From Nematostella vectensis (lineage: Eukaryota; Cnidaria; Anthozoa; Actiniaria; Edwardsiidae), in contig NC_064045.1 of the NCBI RefSeq assembly GCF_932526225.1, forward strand, positions 3,201,998 to 3,265,997: DNA of 64,000 nucleotides. The letters are read 5' to 3'. Below, piece after piece: positions 1 to 11,000 of the stretch. The first letter of the stretch is position 1. Each line of letters starts with the position of its first letter. A program made the translations under genes and the position numbers. The notes beneath the pieces are model-generated. The model ran no database searches. It saw only the letters and a program-made list of their open reading frames with translations, and had not been told where the DNA came from.

Positions 1-357
1 GTTGTCAGATTTTTTCTTTTTATCTCTGGAAAAGAAACATAATACACTTAATGACAGTTCAAGAGAGAAACACCAGTTTTGTTTCTCAAGAATTTTCCAA
101 AGGCGAAAAATTGTTTAATTATAATCACAACAGAAATAACAATACAAATTTTGACAATTATTTTTTTTAGTAGTTGGAGAATTTGATTTACAGTAAACCA
201 CATAACTTTGGCATGATATAGCCAATGAGAGAGCATGACCATCACCAGCTATATATAACAGAATATACTTTTTTTTTAAGATGATGAATTAGGCAATAAA
301 AGCATGCAATTGCTTAAATTATTCTTTCTTTTTACTACAAATTCATGTAACCCTTAC

Positions 358-421
358 CCTTTGCTGACGACATAGGTGTTAGTTGAGAGTTTTCTCTTTT
401 TCTTGATGGAACATTTATCCT
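358..421 (-). CDS. Possible internal exon of the coilin-like gene
   Basis: On the minus strand a TTTCAG acceptor is followed by 64 nt open in one frame and a GG|GTAAGG donor. In the frame with 2 nt on each side it would code a Lys-rich stretch (KKKRKL core), which suits coilin's basic linker. The phase does not join directly to the exon at 1700-1923, so at least one more exon would have to lie between. Weak call based on splice signals and composition only. Confidence 0.3.
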
Positions 422-1041
422 CTGAAACATCAAACCATAATAAATAAGAAACTGAAACAAGTATCCTTCTCTGCAGGAATAGAAATTAGGGAAAAGTGAA
501 CTAGGTGTAAAAAAATGTTTTGTCTGGCAGGCAAAAACTTAGTTTAAAATTGTGCGATAATAAAAGTGGATAATCTGATTGCAATATTATTGACTATGTT
601 CATAAACATTCAGCATGTAGCTTTATTTTGGGTCTATGAAACAATAGAAGGAAGGACAAGACTTCAAACGATTAATAAAATCATGTTAAAGTTCTTTTGA
701 GGCTACAAAAAATACCTGCATTTAAGAACCTTGAATTTTCAAGTCCAGGGCTAAATAGATTCTTATAAATTGGGGCATATTTTTATAAATCAGGCTGTTT
801 TAGGTTTTTAATTGGTTCTATTTTTCATAAACACCAAACAATAATGTCAAGACATAAAAGCCTCAATCATGTCTTGATTCTCTTCCCAAATTCAGAATTT
901 AAATCAACATTTGAATGATCCTTCAAATAAAAACCTATTCTTCCTAACCAGGGGAACCATTAGGTTTTTATAGACAGGGTGCTTAAAATACTAATTTTAA
1001 GCTATAGGCTCTTATACGTGGGTGTTAACTATAACCCCGTA
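422..1041. other. Presumed coilin intron, nothing recognised
   Basis: AT-rich sequence with no open frame that resembles a known protein. It probably belongs to the coilin intron. The stretches 1-357 and 1251-1699 look the same. Confidence 0.5.
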
Positions 1042-1250
1042 ATGCCTGGTGCATACTAGTGACATAACAACATGGGCGCATGCAATCTTATCTTCGTATG
1101 TTCAAGTGTGAATGGTTCGACACTTTGACATAAGCCAACGTAACGACATGGACATAACTACATAAGAGAAAAAACATGTCCACGACATTATGTTGGGCTA
1201 AACAGAGTGTGCGCGCCCATGTTGTTATGTCACTAGTGTGCACCAGGCAT
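1042..1250. mobile_element. MITE with ~38-bp terminal inverted repeats
   Basis: The left end (1042-1080, starting ATGCCTGGTGC) is repeated in inverted form at the right end (1211-1250, ending GCACCAGGCAT). Both arms contain TAGTGACATAACAACATGGG or its complement. The 209-bp element codes nothing convincing and fits a non-autonomous DNA transposon. I could not settle a clean target-site duplication. It lies in what should be an intron of the coilin-like gene. Confidence 0.75.
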
Positions 1251-1699
1251 ATAAACACAACATAGAAATCTAGGATATGGCTGTTATTTACCCTGTTTAG
1301 AAAAACCTTTTTTGAGTTGGTTTTCTGTAGTTTTCCATTCGACTCTGAAAAGACAGTAGACAGTAGAAGCAAAGAAATATTAGATAAGGATCATCTTGGG
1401 TCATCTTTCCTCTTCAAATTACTGTATAAAAAACGAACTATATGGCTGAAAGCAATGAAGTGTAAATATTGCTGAGCTTTCTTTCTGTCAGTCAGCAAGT
1501 TATTGGGGGATCCCCTTAAAATACTAGGGAGGATTGTTCTTATGAGAAAACTTTGAAATTTTGTTTATTATTGAAATTTGTATTATAATAACTAACTTCA
1601 CTTTTTTGGTTTAAGTACTTTACTCTTCACTGTCTAATAAAGTTAAAATCTCCCCCTTACTCTACCTCCATAAAGTTCCTGTAGTAAACTCTGCTTTAC

Positions 1700-1923
1700 C
1701 TTATTTTCTCGTTATCCCTTATCAAGGCAATGTTCTCTTGCGAAGGCAACAAATAGCCATCTAGGTATAGGTTCAAATGGTCATCAATGTCAAACTTTCT
1801 ACGGATAAGCCATTCTAAGTCCGCAACCAAGTTACATCTCGCGACGTCTATCAAAAACCAGCATTTCCCTGGAAAATCGGGAAAAGTTCGGTCAAATATC
1901 AGACGCACACGACATAACGCCAT
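1700..1923 (-). CDS. COIL: Coilin-like protein, first coding exon
   Basis: Coilin scaffolds nuclear Cajal bodies, where snRNPs mature. The exon opens with ATG at 1923 and reads 74 codons plus 2 nt to a donor (AAG|GTAAAG, exon end 1700). The peptide matches the coilin N-terminal self-association domain: a basic start RVRLIFD, then CWFLIDVARC, DLEWLIRRKF, LYLDGYLLPSQE and LIRDN, in the order seen in vertebrate coilin. Family knowledge: this N-terminal fold drives oligomerisation. The Ser/Lys-rich middle and the C-terminal Tudor-like domain are not seen; they should lie to the left, mostly outside the window. FTCDNL1 starts 209 bp away in the opposite direction. I am confident of the family and cannot give the rest of the gene. 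Confidence 0.82.
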
Positions 1924-2132
1924 AGTTTATCGGAATGGAGTTTCAAAAAGTACAGTATTCCCACGTGTGGTGCATTTCCAGTCAAAGTTTCAAATCTTCG
2001 ATCCAAAATGGCCGCGGGGTTATTCGTACGATATATCTGATTGGTCAATGCTCTTGCCTCGTTTCCACTAACCAATGGAATTTTATTTACTAGCGCTAGA
2101 TACCAGTCTCCTAAAGCTAGGAAGTGCAGAAA
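1924..2132. promoter_or_regulatory. Shared coilin / FTCDNL1 promoter region
   Basis: The 209 bp between the two start codons must hold the 5' ends of both divergent genes. It contains an inverted CCAAT box (ATTGG, 2040-2044), a direct CCAAT (2072-2076) and a CACGTG core inside CCCACGTGTGG near 1960. No TATA box is evident. This composition suits a compact bidirectional housekeeping promoter; the function is inferred. Confidence 0.55.
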
Positions 2133-3836
2133 ATGCAGGCGAAAATGCAGCGTTTGCGTTTGGTTGCTTGCCTTTTGAACGTTTCCGAAGCAAGATCAAA
2201 GCCCATCGTAGAATCGATTGCTCATTCAGCTATTGGGAATACTAAACCACTCAACGAAACGAGCTTGAAGTGTTCTTCGACAGTGTTAAACATTTTTTCA
2301 GATCTTGACTATAACAGGTCTGTTATAACAATAGCTGCCCCAGTTGATAGTATAGAGGAGAGTGTATTCAGAGCATGCAAAACGGCATATGAGGAAATAG
2401 ATCTGAGCAAGCACCGTGGAGGTCATCCAAGACTAGGAGCGGTCGACTTGGTACCACTACACCCTATAACACCTAGTGTCACTCTAGAAGAATGCGGCAA
2501 AATTGCTATAAACATTGGTAGGAGGATCACAGATACAATTAAAGGTTCTTCTGTATTTTTCTTTGGGCATGCAGATTTACCACTTAAGAGAGGGCTTGTC
2601 ACAAGACGCAAAGCTGTAAGGTGGTATGAAGGCAAGGGAGACATGACATTTGACGGCATTGGTTGGGACATAGGCCCCGCCCCCACTCCACGCTATGGAT
2701 GTACAGGTGTGGGTGCCATACCTTATGTCACTAACTGTAATGTTACAATAGATACTAAAGATTTATCACTTGGCAAGAAGATTGCAGCTTCCATAAGAGC
2801 AACAAGCTCAGAAGGGTTACCGGGTGTGCAGTCCATGGCGTTTGCTCACGAAGGAATGGTGGAGATTGCTTGTAATGTTGAGGCACTGGAGGTAGGATTT
2901 GGTTGAGGGTTCTTTTTGACTCAGGTTTCCATACTAACACTACCCGAGGTAACCTGAAACTCTGTCAGTTAATGTAATGGTAGTCTTCTCTGCAGCTGCT
3001 AGTGTGGAAGTCACTCAAAGCTTCCCGCCCATGTGACTCTGACACAAGAGGAGACTAACCCATTAGTAACATATGTGGCAGAGCATGGCTTTATAGCACC
3101 TGTGCCTCTTACCAATGGGATTCTGGTTTGATTTTTGGTTCTGACTCAAGTGAATTGAGTAAGTTGGTTCTCACCTTTGCTTGGAGGGTTTTTTCTCCTG
3201 TTTTCCTCCCTCCACAAAAACCAACTACTGTATTTCAATTTTAAGTTGTTTTCTGTGGTAAGGCATAAGTTGTATGGCGGCTGCCTGAGAACCTCCTATG
3301 CCAATAAAGATTTTACATAGTTTTGTTACACACTTTTTTATATTTTTTATTAAACTTTCTTAAAACAAGCATGCAAGTGCCACTTTGTAACACTCGGCAT
3401 AACTTGATCAGGGTTTATAAGTGAACACAATCTATCAGTAGCTATGTATTAAAATAGCTCTTTGCACGAACAAAGCATATTTTGACTGTTTCTTCTGTCC
3501 TTAGGCAAACCAGAGTTTTATAGGATTCTATAAATTGCATAATTGTTTCAATTGCTTTGTTCTCAGCTTTGTCGATCATCATGCTTACCCAAATTAACAT
3601 ATTATTCATCATCTTACTATTATTCATAGGAGCTTACTGATGAAGGGACATTTAATTACACAAGTGCCAATAACATTGAGGAAAGAATCAAAGAGATGGC
3701 TTCCACAGCAGGAGTCGAGCTTTATGGTACCAAAGTAGTGGGGTATACTCCCGAAGAGGCGTACCACAGAGCCAAAAATGCTCTAGAGCAGGGCAACAGT
3801 ACAGCCTGGGAGACCTCTAAAGAGTATCGCATGTAA
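2133..3836 (+). CDS. FTCDNL1: Formiminotransferase N-terminal domain protein (FTCDNL1-like)
   Basis: Two exons, 2133-2891 and 3630-3836, join in phase 0 (GAG|GTAGGA donor, TTCATAG acceptor) to give about 321 residues. The protein matches the formiminotransferase half of FTCD, which moves a formimino group from formiminoglutamate to tetrahydrofolate in histidine breakdown. GGHPRLGAVD near residues 96-105 corresponds to the FTCD active-site segment with the catalytic His; the second subdomain runs through GCTGVGAIPYVTNCNV and ends near GLPGVQSMAFAH. No cyclodeaminase domain follows, so it resembles the stand-alone FTCDNL1 rather than full FTCD. I chose ATG 2133; an in-frame GTG lies three codons upstream and an in-frame ATG four codons downstream. 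The last 68 residues come from exon 2. Whether these short homologues are active is not established. Confidence 0.88.
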
Positions 3837-4187
3837 ATCCAGATTGAATTCGTATAAGAAATGCTATCTGTTCAGGATCAAATAGGACTATTACCAAAGG
3901 ACTGCAAATGGAGTCATTTTCAACCTGTACAACAAATCTACATGGGCCGATCAAGGGGTAGGGGGTGGGGTGGCGGCAAGATGGTCCAAGCTCCCTTTTT
4001 GAGTTTTGGCATAAAAATACAAAGAAAATAACAATAAGCAATGCGGCCTCACACTTTTTAAATCCTTGCTCTACACCTGGAGCTCCTGGAACTGCATGTA
4101 ATAGTCAAAGTGCAGTTGTCCATCCAACAAAAGAGGTAATAAAGACATTTAAGTGTACAAGAATAGACTAAAGCATATTTCACAGCT

Positions 4188-4227
4188 TAATAAAAAAAAA
4201 AGTGGTATAGATATTTCTATACCACTT
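4188..4227 (+). terminator. FTCDNL1 poly(A) signal next to a perfect hairpin
   Basis: AATAAA sits inside an A-run at about 4190-4200, roughly 350 bp after the FTCDNL1 stop. It is followed at once by a perfect 12-bp inverted repeat (AAGTGGTATAGA 4200-4211, loop TATT, TCTATACCACTT 4216-4227). The AATAAA is a plausible cleavage signal. The role of the hairpin is unknown. Confidence 0.5.
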
Positions 4228-5053
4228 ATATTGACAAAGTCAATAAAAAATAGTTACCCATAGCTGTCATCTCTCCCTTTATGCAGAAGTCTTATTTCAC
4301 CCATTCAGTGTTTTTCTCACTGGATGTTTCTTATTTCTGTCTGCTGGGGGTGGTCAGCTATTGTTACCATATGAGACGAAAATGTTCCATATGCAAATAC
4401 ATACACTATAAATCAAATCTAATAAAAAATGATACACTTTATTTATTTATGCTTATAAGCATTATACTTTTTGAGAAAGGTAGGTGTACGAATTTAAAAG
4501 TATACCTATACTGTACAATTAATATATGGATAGCTTTCCAAAGTAGAATTTCAAATAAATTTTGTAGAAAATCTACATTGCCTAATCTAGTTTTTTCTCC
4601 ATCTACATTTTTTATCCCAAATCATGTGTACAAAGATTATAGATAGTTTTTCAAAATCAAGAGGCAGTTAAGAGAAAATAGAACAAAGTCCTAAAAGCAC
4701 CTCTGCCATTTTGCTTGGGACTCCTGTGGTTAAACATGAGGCAAGAGAGGGAGAACCAATTTCCAATTTCTCATATCATCAACAACAGGAAACCCAAAAC
4801 ACCACAGGGAGCCAGGAAAGGAAACCCCGCCAAGGACTAGGCTACATTGACAGGAGCAAAAAAATGGCAAAGTCTAAATTGTAAGGCTGTATTAGCTTAT
4901 ATTTGTTTGAATTTTGTGTGAAAGTTGTGTTTTTCTTAGAGTGGTCAAATGAAACAATGGATATTGTGCTGAATATAACTTTCAAGTCTTTTTATTTAGG
5001 GAGCCAAGCCTCCATCGATGTACTTATCGCCTATCTAGTATTAATCTTTTATT
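4228..5053. other. Convergent intergenic spacer between FTCDNL1 and EME1
   Basis: No coding sequence recognised. On the minus strand AATAAA motifs just past the EME1 stop (about 5046-5051) and near 4990 are candidate EME1 poly(A) signals. Confidence 0.5.
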
Positions 5054-8000
5054 TTACTTAAGAACTTCCTTGCCATTTGATGATGTGAACAATAGATGAA
5101 TGCGGCGAGACAGTTCAGGTCCAATACGCCTAGAGGTGGCAAGGGCTCCAGCCCCTCGACGCACCTGATAAAACGATAAAAATAACATGAGTATAAAACA
5201 CTTGGAGAATACAATAGGCTTAAAACAAACATGTAAAAACAAATGCAAAATACGCAAAAGTTTTGGACATTTGTTGCAGTTCTTCGGTGATCGAAAGGAC
5301 ACATTTCATAGAATTATAAGTGCAAAAACCCAGCCCATGAACTTTTTAACGTCCTTGAAATAACATAATGTATGTTTGCATATGTGCTTGTATTGTTATT
5401 CGAGTAAAGGTATTATTTTTTCAATGATCTGTTTTGTGGAGCGCGCAATAATTTCGTGTTTAGAAGTTTGTGATTGCTAGCCTCGTTCCCAGATTTTAAT
5501 GACGTCATCTTTTGATTTCCCGCCTTTCTCAGCCAAGAGCGTCCGCCATTTTGAATCCCGAATAAGTAGAGCTGACTAAGAGTAGCGTGGGCTTGAGATC
5601 GCATACTTACTGGGATGTCTTGCAGAAGTCGAGAAGCTTCTGTGTCACTGCTGCACCTTTTATAAGCCTAAGTAACAAAGATGATACAGACTCAAATCTC
5701 TCATAAACGAACAATTCTCTTCCTACAAGAATGTAGCACGCGCCTTTTGAAGTTTGCACCAAACAAAGCGCGCGGTACATGACGGTAGTTAAGGTAGGTT
5801 TCCATGTTGAGTGCGCACATGTCAGCACTGAATGAATCCAATCACGGGTAACAGCAAATGTTAAATAACTACTAAAAGGTGAGGTACAGGTAAACTCACT
5901 ACTCAAAGGTAAGGTAAAGGTTAAACACTACTCAAATGTAAGGTAAAGGAAAAACCACTTCCAAAGATAAGGTTAATGTAAAATCACTACTCAAAGGTAA
6001 GGTAGAGGTAAAATCACTACTCAAAGGTAAGGTAAAGGTAAACTCACTACTCAAAGGTAAGGTAAAGGTAAAACACTACTCAAATGTAAGGTAAAAGAAA
6101 AACCACTTCCATAGGTAATGTAAAGGGAAAATCACTACTCAAAGGTAAGGTAAAAGTAAAATCACTACTCAAAGGTAAGGTAAAGGTAAAATCACTACTC
6201 AAAGGTAAGGTAGAGGTAAAACCACTACTCAAAGGTAAGGTAAAGGTAAAATCACTACTCAAAGGTAAGGTAAAGGTAAAGTCACAACTCAAAGGTAAGG
6301 TACTCTCTTACCCTCAGTAGCATTTGGGGTGATGGATAGACTGATACAATGGCGGCAGCCATCTGAGCTGACACGTTTGTAAACTGCTGGATCTGCTGTT
6401 GCCAAGCCTTTAGCAGTCCCTCGCCATCTTTCGTCACCTGTGGAACCAGCCAAGAACTCTGCGATTACATATCTTATTATAGGGACATAAAGTGACACAC
6501 CTTTGTTGTTGTTTTCATTAAATATTAAAATAATAATTTTATAATAACCGAATTCAAACGAAAATATCGCATTGGCTTCCCCGTTGGAAATAGATGCTTG
6601 TCACACTAAGTACCTTGCTAAGAAGACAAGATGGCGGCTGACAGAGGCTGTTTAACGCCCATACTAGCTAACGTTGATCATAGTAACAGAATTGACTGAG
6701 GGGAGGTGCGTAGTCATAATTACTGTATTGTATACAATACCCTTGACTTGTGAAGCGCCAACATCAAAACGCTGATATTAGCTTACGCTGATTATAGGAA
6801 CGTTAAATAAATCGTGTGCTAACCTTGACAGATGCTTTGTTCCATGAATCCACACAGAAGCTGAATGCCTCAGGCTGAGATTTTCTAGAGAAAAAAGAAC
6901 AGGATTTTAGAAGAAGCAATCAACATTACTTTTTCTGAAAACAAAATCTGTAAGAACGGAAGCTTCAGTTCCAATATGCATTCAACTCCATTTAAAAGAA
7001 ACACAAAAGAAAAGCTCCCAGGTTAAATTGCGCTCTAGCGGGCCACAACAGCCAACAGTGCAACATTTTTGCGAAGTAGTTTGCCACAATTCCCATCGCC
7101 TTAGAGACAGATCTGGCTTTTGGCTTAAAGGGGGGTTGACCAAACGACAGTGGGGGTGAGTAGTATAGGAAGGACCGAATTGACCCTTTTTTAGGCGGAA
7201 TACAAACGCTGAGGCGGAATAAATCATCTCCGGTGACGTCATAGCCTTTTCTTCCTAAAACAATTGGACTTATTCGGTCCTTCTTATACTACTGGGGTCT
7301 GCTTTCTGTCTCCAGCAGACACAAATTCCTATCCCCGAAGGCAGCGCCATCGATAAATTAAATACCAGGTAGGGTGTTTGCATACACTCAAAAGGAAATT
7401 CTGTCTGCTATTTTTTGTACATAGAACCTTCCTTAGGCAGCCCAAGAGAGTCAAGGGTCTCTCTTCTATTTCCCCCCTCTTAGATCCGCTACTGACTGAG
7501 TCAGTGTGATCAGCCGAGCAAGAGGGGATTTCCTGTGGAAAAAAATGGGGAATTACACAGAAAACCCCAAAATTATTATTATTTTATAGAGATCCCTGTG
7601 GTTCATGAGAGCGGCTACAAAGGCTTACTTGAAAGGTGCCTCGGCCAGGGACTTGGTCATCATTCCAACAAAGTCAGCGAACTCCTGAGCAGTGTCGAGC
7701 ATGCGTACTCCACACCCCACTCTCAGCTCTAATTCCACTAAAACCTCCTCTACATCAACTCTCGTCACCAGGACCCTCTCGGTTGCCCTGCCTCGCTTCC
7801 GTTGTTTTCCTGTCGTCGGGACCTCGGTGCCTCCTCGGACGGCGTTTCGGAATTGACGAGCTTGCATCGTTTTGATATTCCTATATGGGACGTCAAAGAA
7901 AGTCAATTACGCTGCCATTTTATAGGCTCCCACTTAATAGTGAGTCTGTTATAATAACATAAGATACGAATAAATACCTTATACAAGAAAAAGTGATTGA

Positions 8001-11000
8001 ACTAAACTTTATCAAAGTTCGTTGTAAGGCTTTTGCTGTACTTTTCTAACTCGCTTTCCGCCATTTTCTGAGCGCACTTGATCGAAGCTAATTTGACCGC
8101 AAGATCGCAACCGATGGCAAAGTGGTTTCCATTTGATCGCACAAGATCTCACACAATCGCAGGGTGTGTTTCCATATAATGTATACACGGTCGCTTGCTT
8201 GCGACCTTTACTATGTACGAACCTGAAGTACTTTTCCAATCCCATTACTGCAAGTATCAAGGCCTTTTTACTATACAAATTCATAAGTCTTCGGCAAAAC
8301 GACTCTAGCGTACTGCTAGACGTGGAATCACCCATGCGAACCTGAGAGAATATTAAGAAGTTTTGGTAAGGATGGCGGCAACAAGGACAATGATGGCAAA
8401 ACAAACAAACGAAAAAACAAATAAACAAACAAAGTTAAGCTATTGTTAAATGACACACCCGTAGGTATTTACCTATACTAGTTGTTGTAGTTAAGCTATT
8501 GTTAAATACCACACCCAAAGGTTTTTACCTATACTAGTTGGTGTAGTTAAGCTATTGATAAATACCACACCCAAAGGTTTTTTTTTCATATTATTCCTTG
8601 GAACACAAACATATACCAACCTTCTTGTACGTGTCCACCATGGCGACAAAATCATCAGCAGTGACTTGTGCAAGGACATGACCCTCTTCAACAAACGTTT
8701 TCTCTGATGTTATCTTGTAGTGAAAAACAAAAGAATCTAAAGCACACGATTTAGGGGATTTAAATTCCATTGCACCCCCAAAGGAAAACATACAGAATAT
8801 TCCCATTAGGTTCATGCACATATTAATTACTTTTGCTGCCTTTTTTGACCGGAGAATGAATGTGCTGGGGGCCAAGGGATTACATAAATAATACAATATC
8901 TTAATTTGTCGCTCCATTCAAACACCCTAATCGGTGGCTGCTAAGATAAAATTGTTTCTGTGTGATTAAAGGTCAATCCTCATTACGCCGATGTTTGTTT
9001 ATGTTTCTAGTTTTTTCCAGTGACGGTACGTGTTTTTGTTTTTCCCTGGCAGAACTAATCCAATTAAGCGCAAATCCGCACAGATGTGGTTGAGGTGGTA
9101 TATTTACAGTATTTTGTGGGTAAATTGCTCCCCAGAGGGAAACATATTTGGATTCATGGTCGAGAGACTGTGACTGCGTACCCGGTACGATCGGTTAGTC
9201 GGCTAGTGATTATATTTCATTTCGCAATGACAATAGCTTGATTGACAAAGGTAAAGAGAAATACGTTTTTGTTTCAAAATGGCCAGCTCAGACTACAGGC
9301 CGTCGCATCCTTTGATCTTCAGCCACCGTGGACAAACTTTTGTCTACTGTCTAATCGTGTCTGCACTTGTCTTTGAGCTTCACATGAAAGGTTATGTCAA
9401 CAACCTCCGCTGTACAAACACCTAAAAGTACTAGTGCGGATTGGCCATAAGAAAGCAAAAGCAACAATAGCAAATTACACCCCTCCCCTATTGTCATTGA
9501 ATCATTCCCCCCTTCAGCAAGAAGCTAGACCCGCCGATGTTAAAGTGCTTCATGGGCAGTACCTGGAGCTCTTCACCAACTGGGTGCTGAATCCCCCTCC
9601 TCTATTGTGATTGAGTCAAGCCCCCCCCCTTCCGCAAGAAGCTAGACCCGCCGCTGTTAAAGTGCTTCATGGGCAATACCTGTAGATCTTCATCAACCCG
9701 ATGCTGAAGATGCACTCTATGCCAAGTCACACAGCCAGGGAATAGGCGTGGCTCAATAGAGTAAGCGACGTCTAGGGTGGCAAGCTTGGACAGTATGGGG
9801 TCTTCACTGCAGGGGTCAGTTGCTATTAGACTAGGGTCCAGGCAAACTTTTATAAGCTGTGCATAAAAGGGATGGGCTTTAAAACAAGCACCATATTTAC
9901 ACACTCCAAAATGACCTGCAGTTACAGGGCGAGTCTTATACATGTGTTATACACGTAAGGTTGCTGTAATACTGATATGTACAGCAGTACAAAAATTATA
10001 ATTTGAAGTAGTACATCCTGTAGTTGATTTGTGTTTTATCTCTCATTCGTTTTACTTTCACAGAAAGTATTAAAAAAATTATTGGATTTTATTTGAAGGA
10101 AAACGAGCCTTGAAAATAGTATTTCATCAATAGTAGTGCTCTAAAGCTTTAAGCTATATGATTAGGTACACATACTTTTCGTGATATAGCTCATGGATAG
10201 GCAGAGCCTACAAAAAGGTGAACAGGCTACAAGAGTTACCTTCAGACATTCATCTTTTTTTTGGCTTTTCTGATTCATCATCTCAGCCTAAAAACAAATG
10301 AGCCACTTTACAATTTGGTTACTGTTTTTAAGCAGTTAAACATTTCTTATCGTGGGGACCTACTTTCTCTCGCATAAAATGTTAAAACATGATAGAACCA
10401 TAAACACTGTATTATCCCCTGTTGCTTATTTCCCTGTGTAAATGGTAGAGGGAGCTTATATCTATATTTCTCCAGCTGCACATGTCAGCGTGTCTTCACT
10501 GCGTGCCGTTACAAGCATTGAATGGATTTGGATTTGTTGATGCTAGTTGTTGCATATTGTTGGAGTGAAGTGACTATAATAGTTGTTTTGATCTTTGGCA
10601 TGCTTTGTTATTTTGATGAAGAGTTGGTTTAGTGAAATATTTTTAATAGGAAGACAAAAAACAAATTTATAGACAACTGAATGCTATCTTTTTTCCTTTA
10701 ATCTGATTTTCACAAGGTGAAATTTCATCTTTGGCTTGTTTCCTGTAATCTACAGATTACACATTTTGCATAAAAATGAACTTTGTACCTTTTTTGATAG
10801 TTTGTCTCTCTCTTTCTCTTGTCGTTTCTTCTCTTGAGCCTGTTGCTTGGCTTGCTTTTCTCTCACCTTGGCTTGTTTCTTATCCTAAGCAAAAAAAGAC
10901 ATAGATGGATCATCAGTATGAAACAGATCAGTGACCTGCGGGGACATTATCAAGAAGAGGTGGAATTAGTCCTGAACAATATATAGATAATATATTCTAT

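Noticed and set aside
1088..1372. 94-codon minus-strand frame
   Set aside because: It runs through the MITE inverted repeat and has no domain.
6080..6292. 70-codon frame of (SSDFTFTLPL) repeats
   Set aside because: Comes from the 30-bp intronic minisatellite of EME1.
7560..8345. Plus-strand frames opposite EME1 exons 7 and 8
   Set aside because: Shadows; the minus strand carries recognisable EME1 with matching splice phases.
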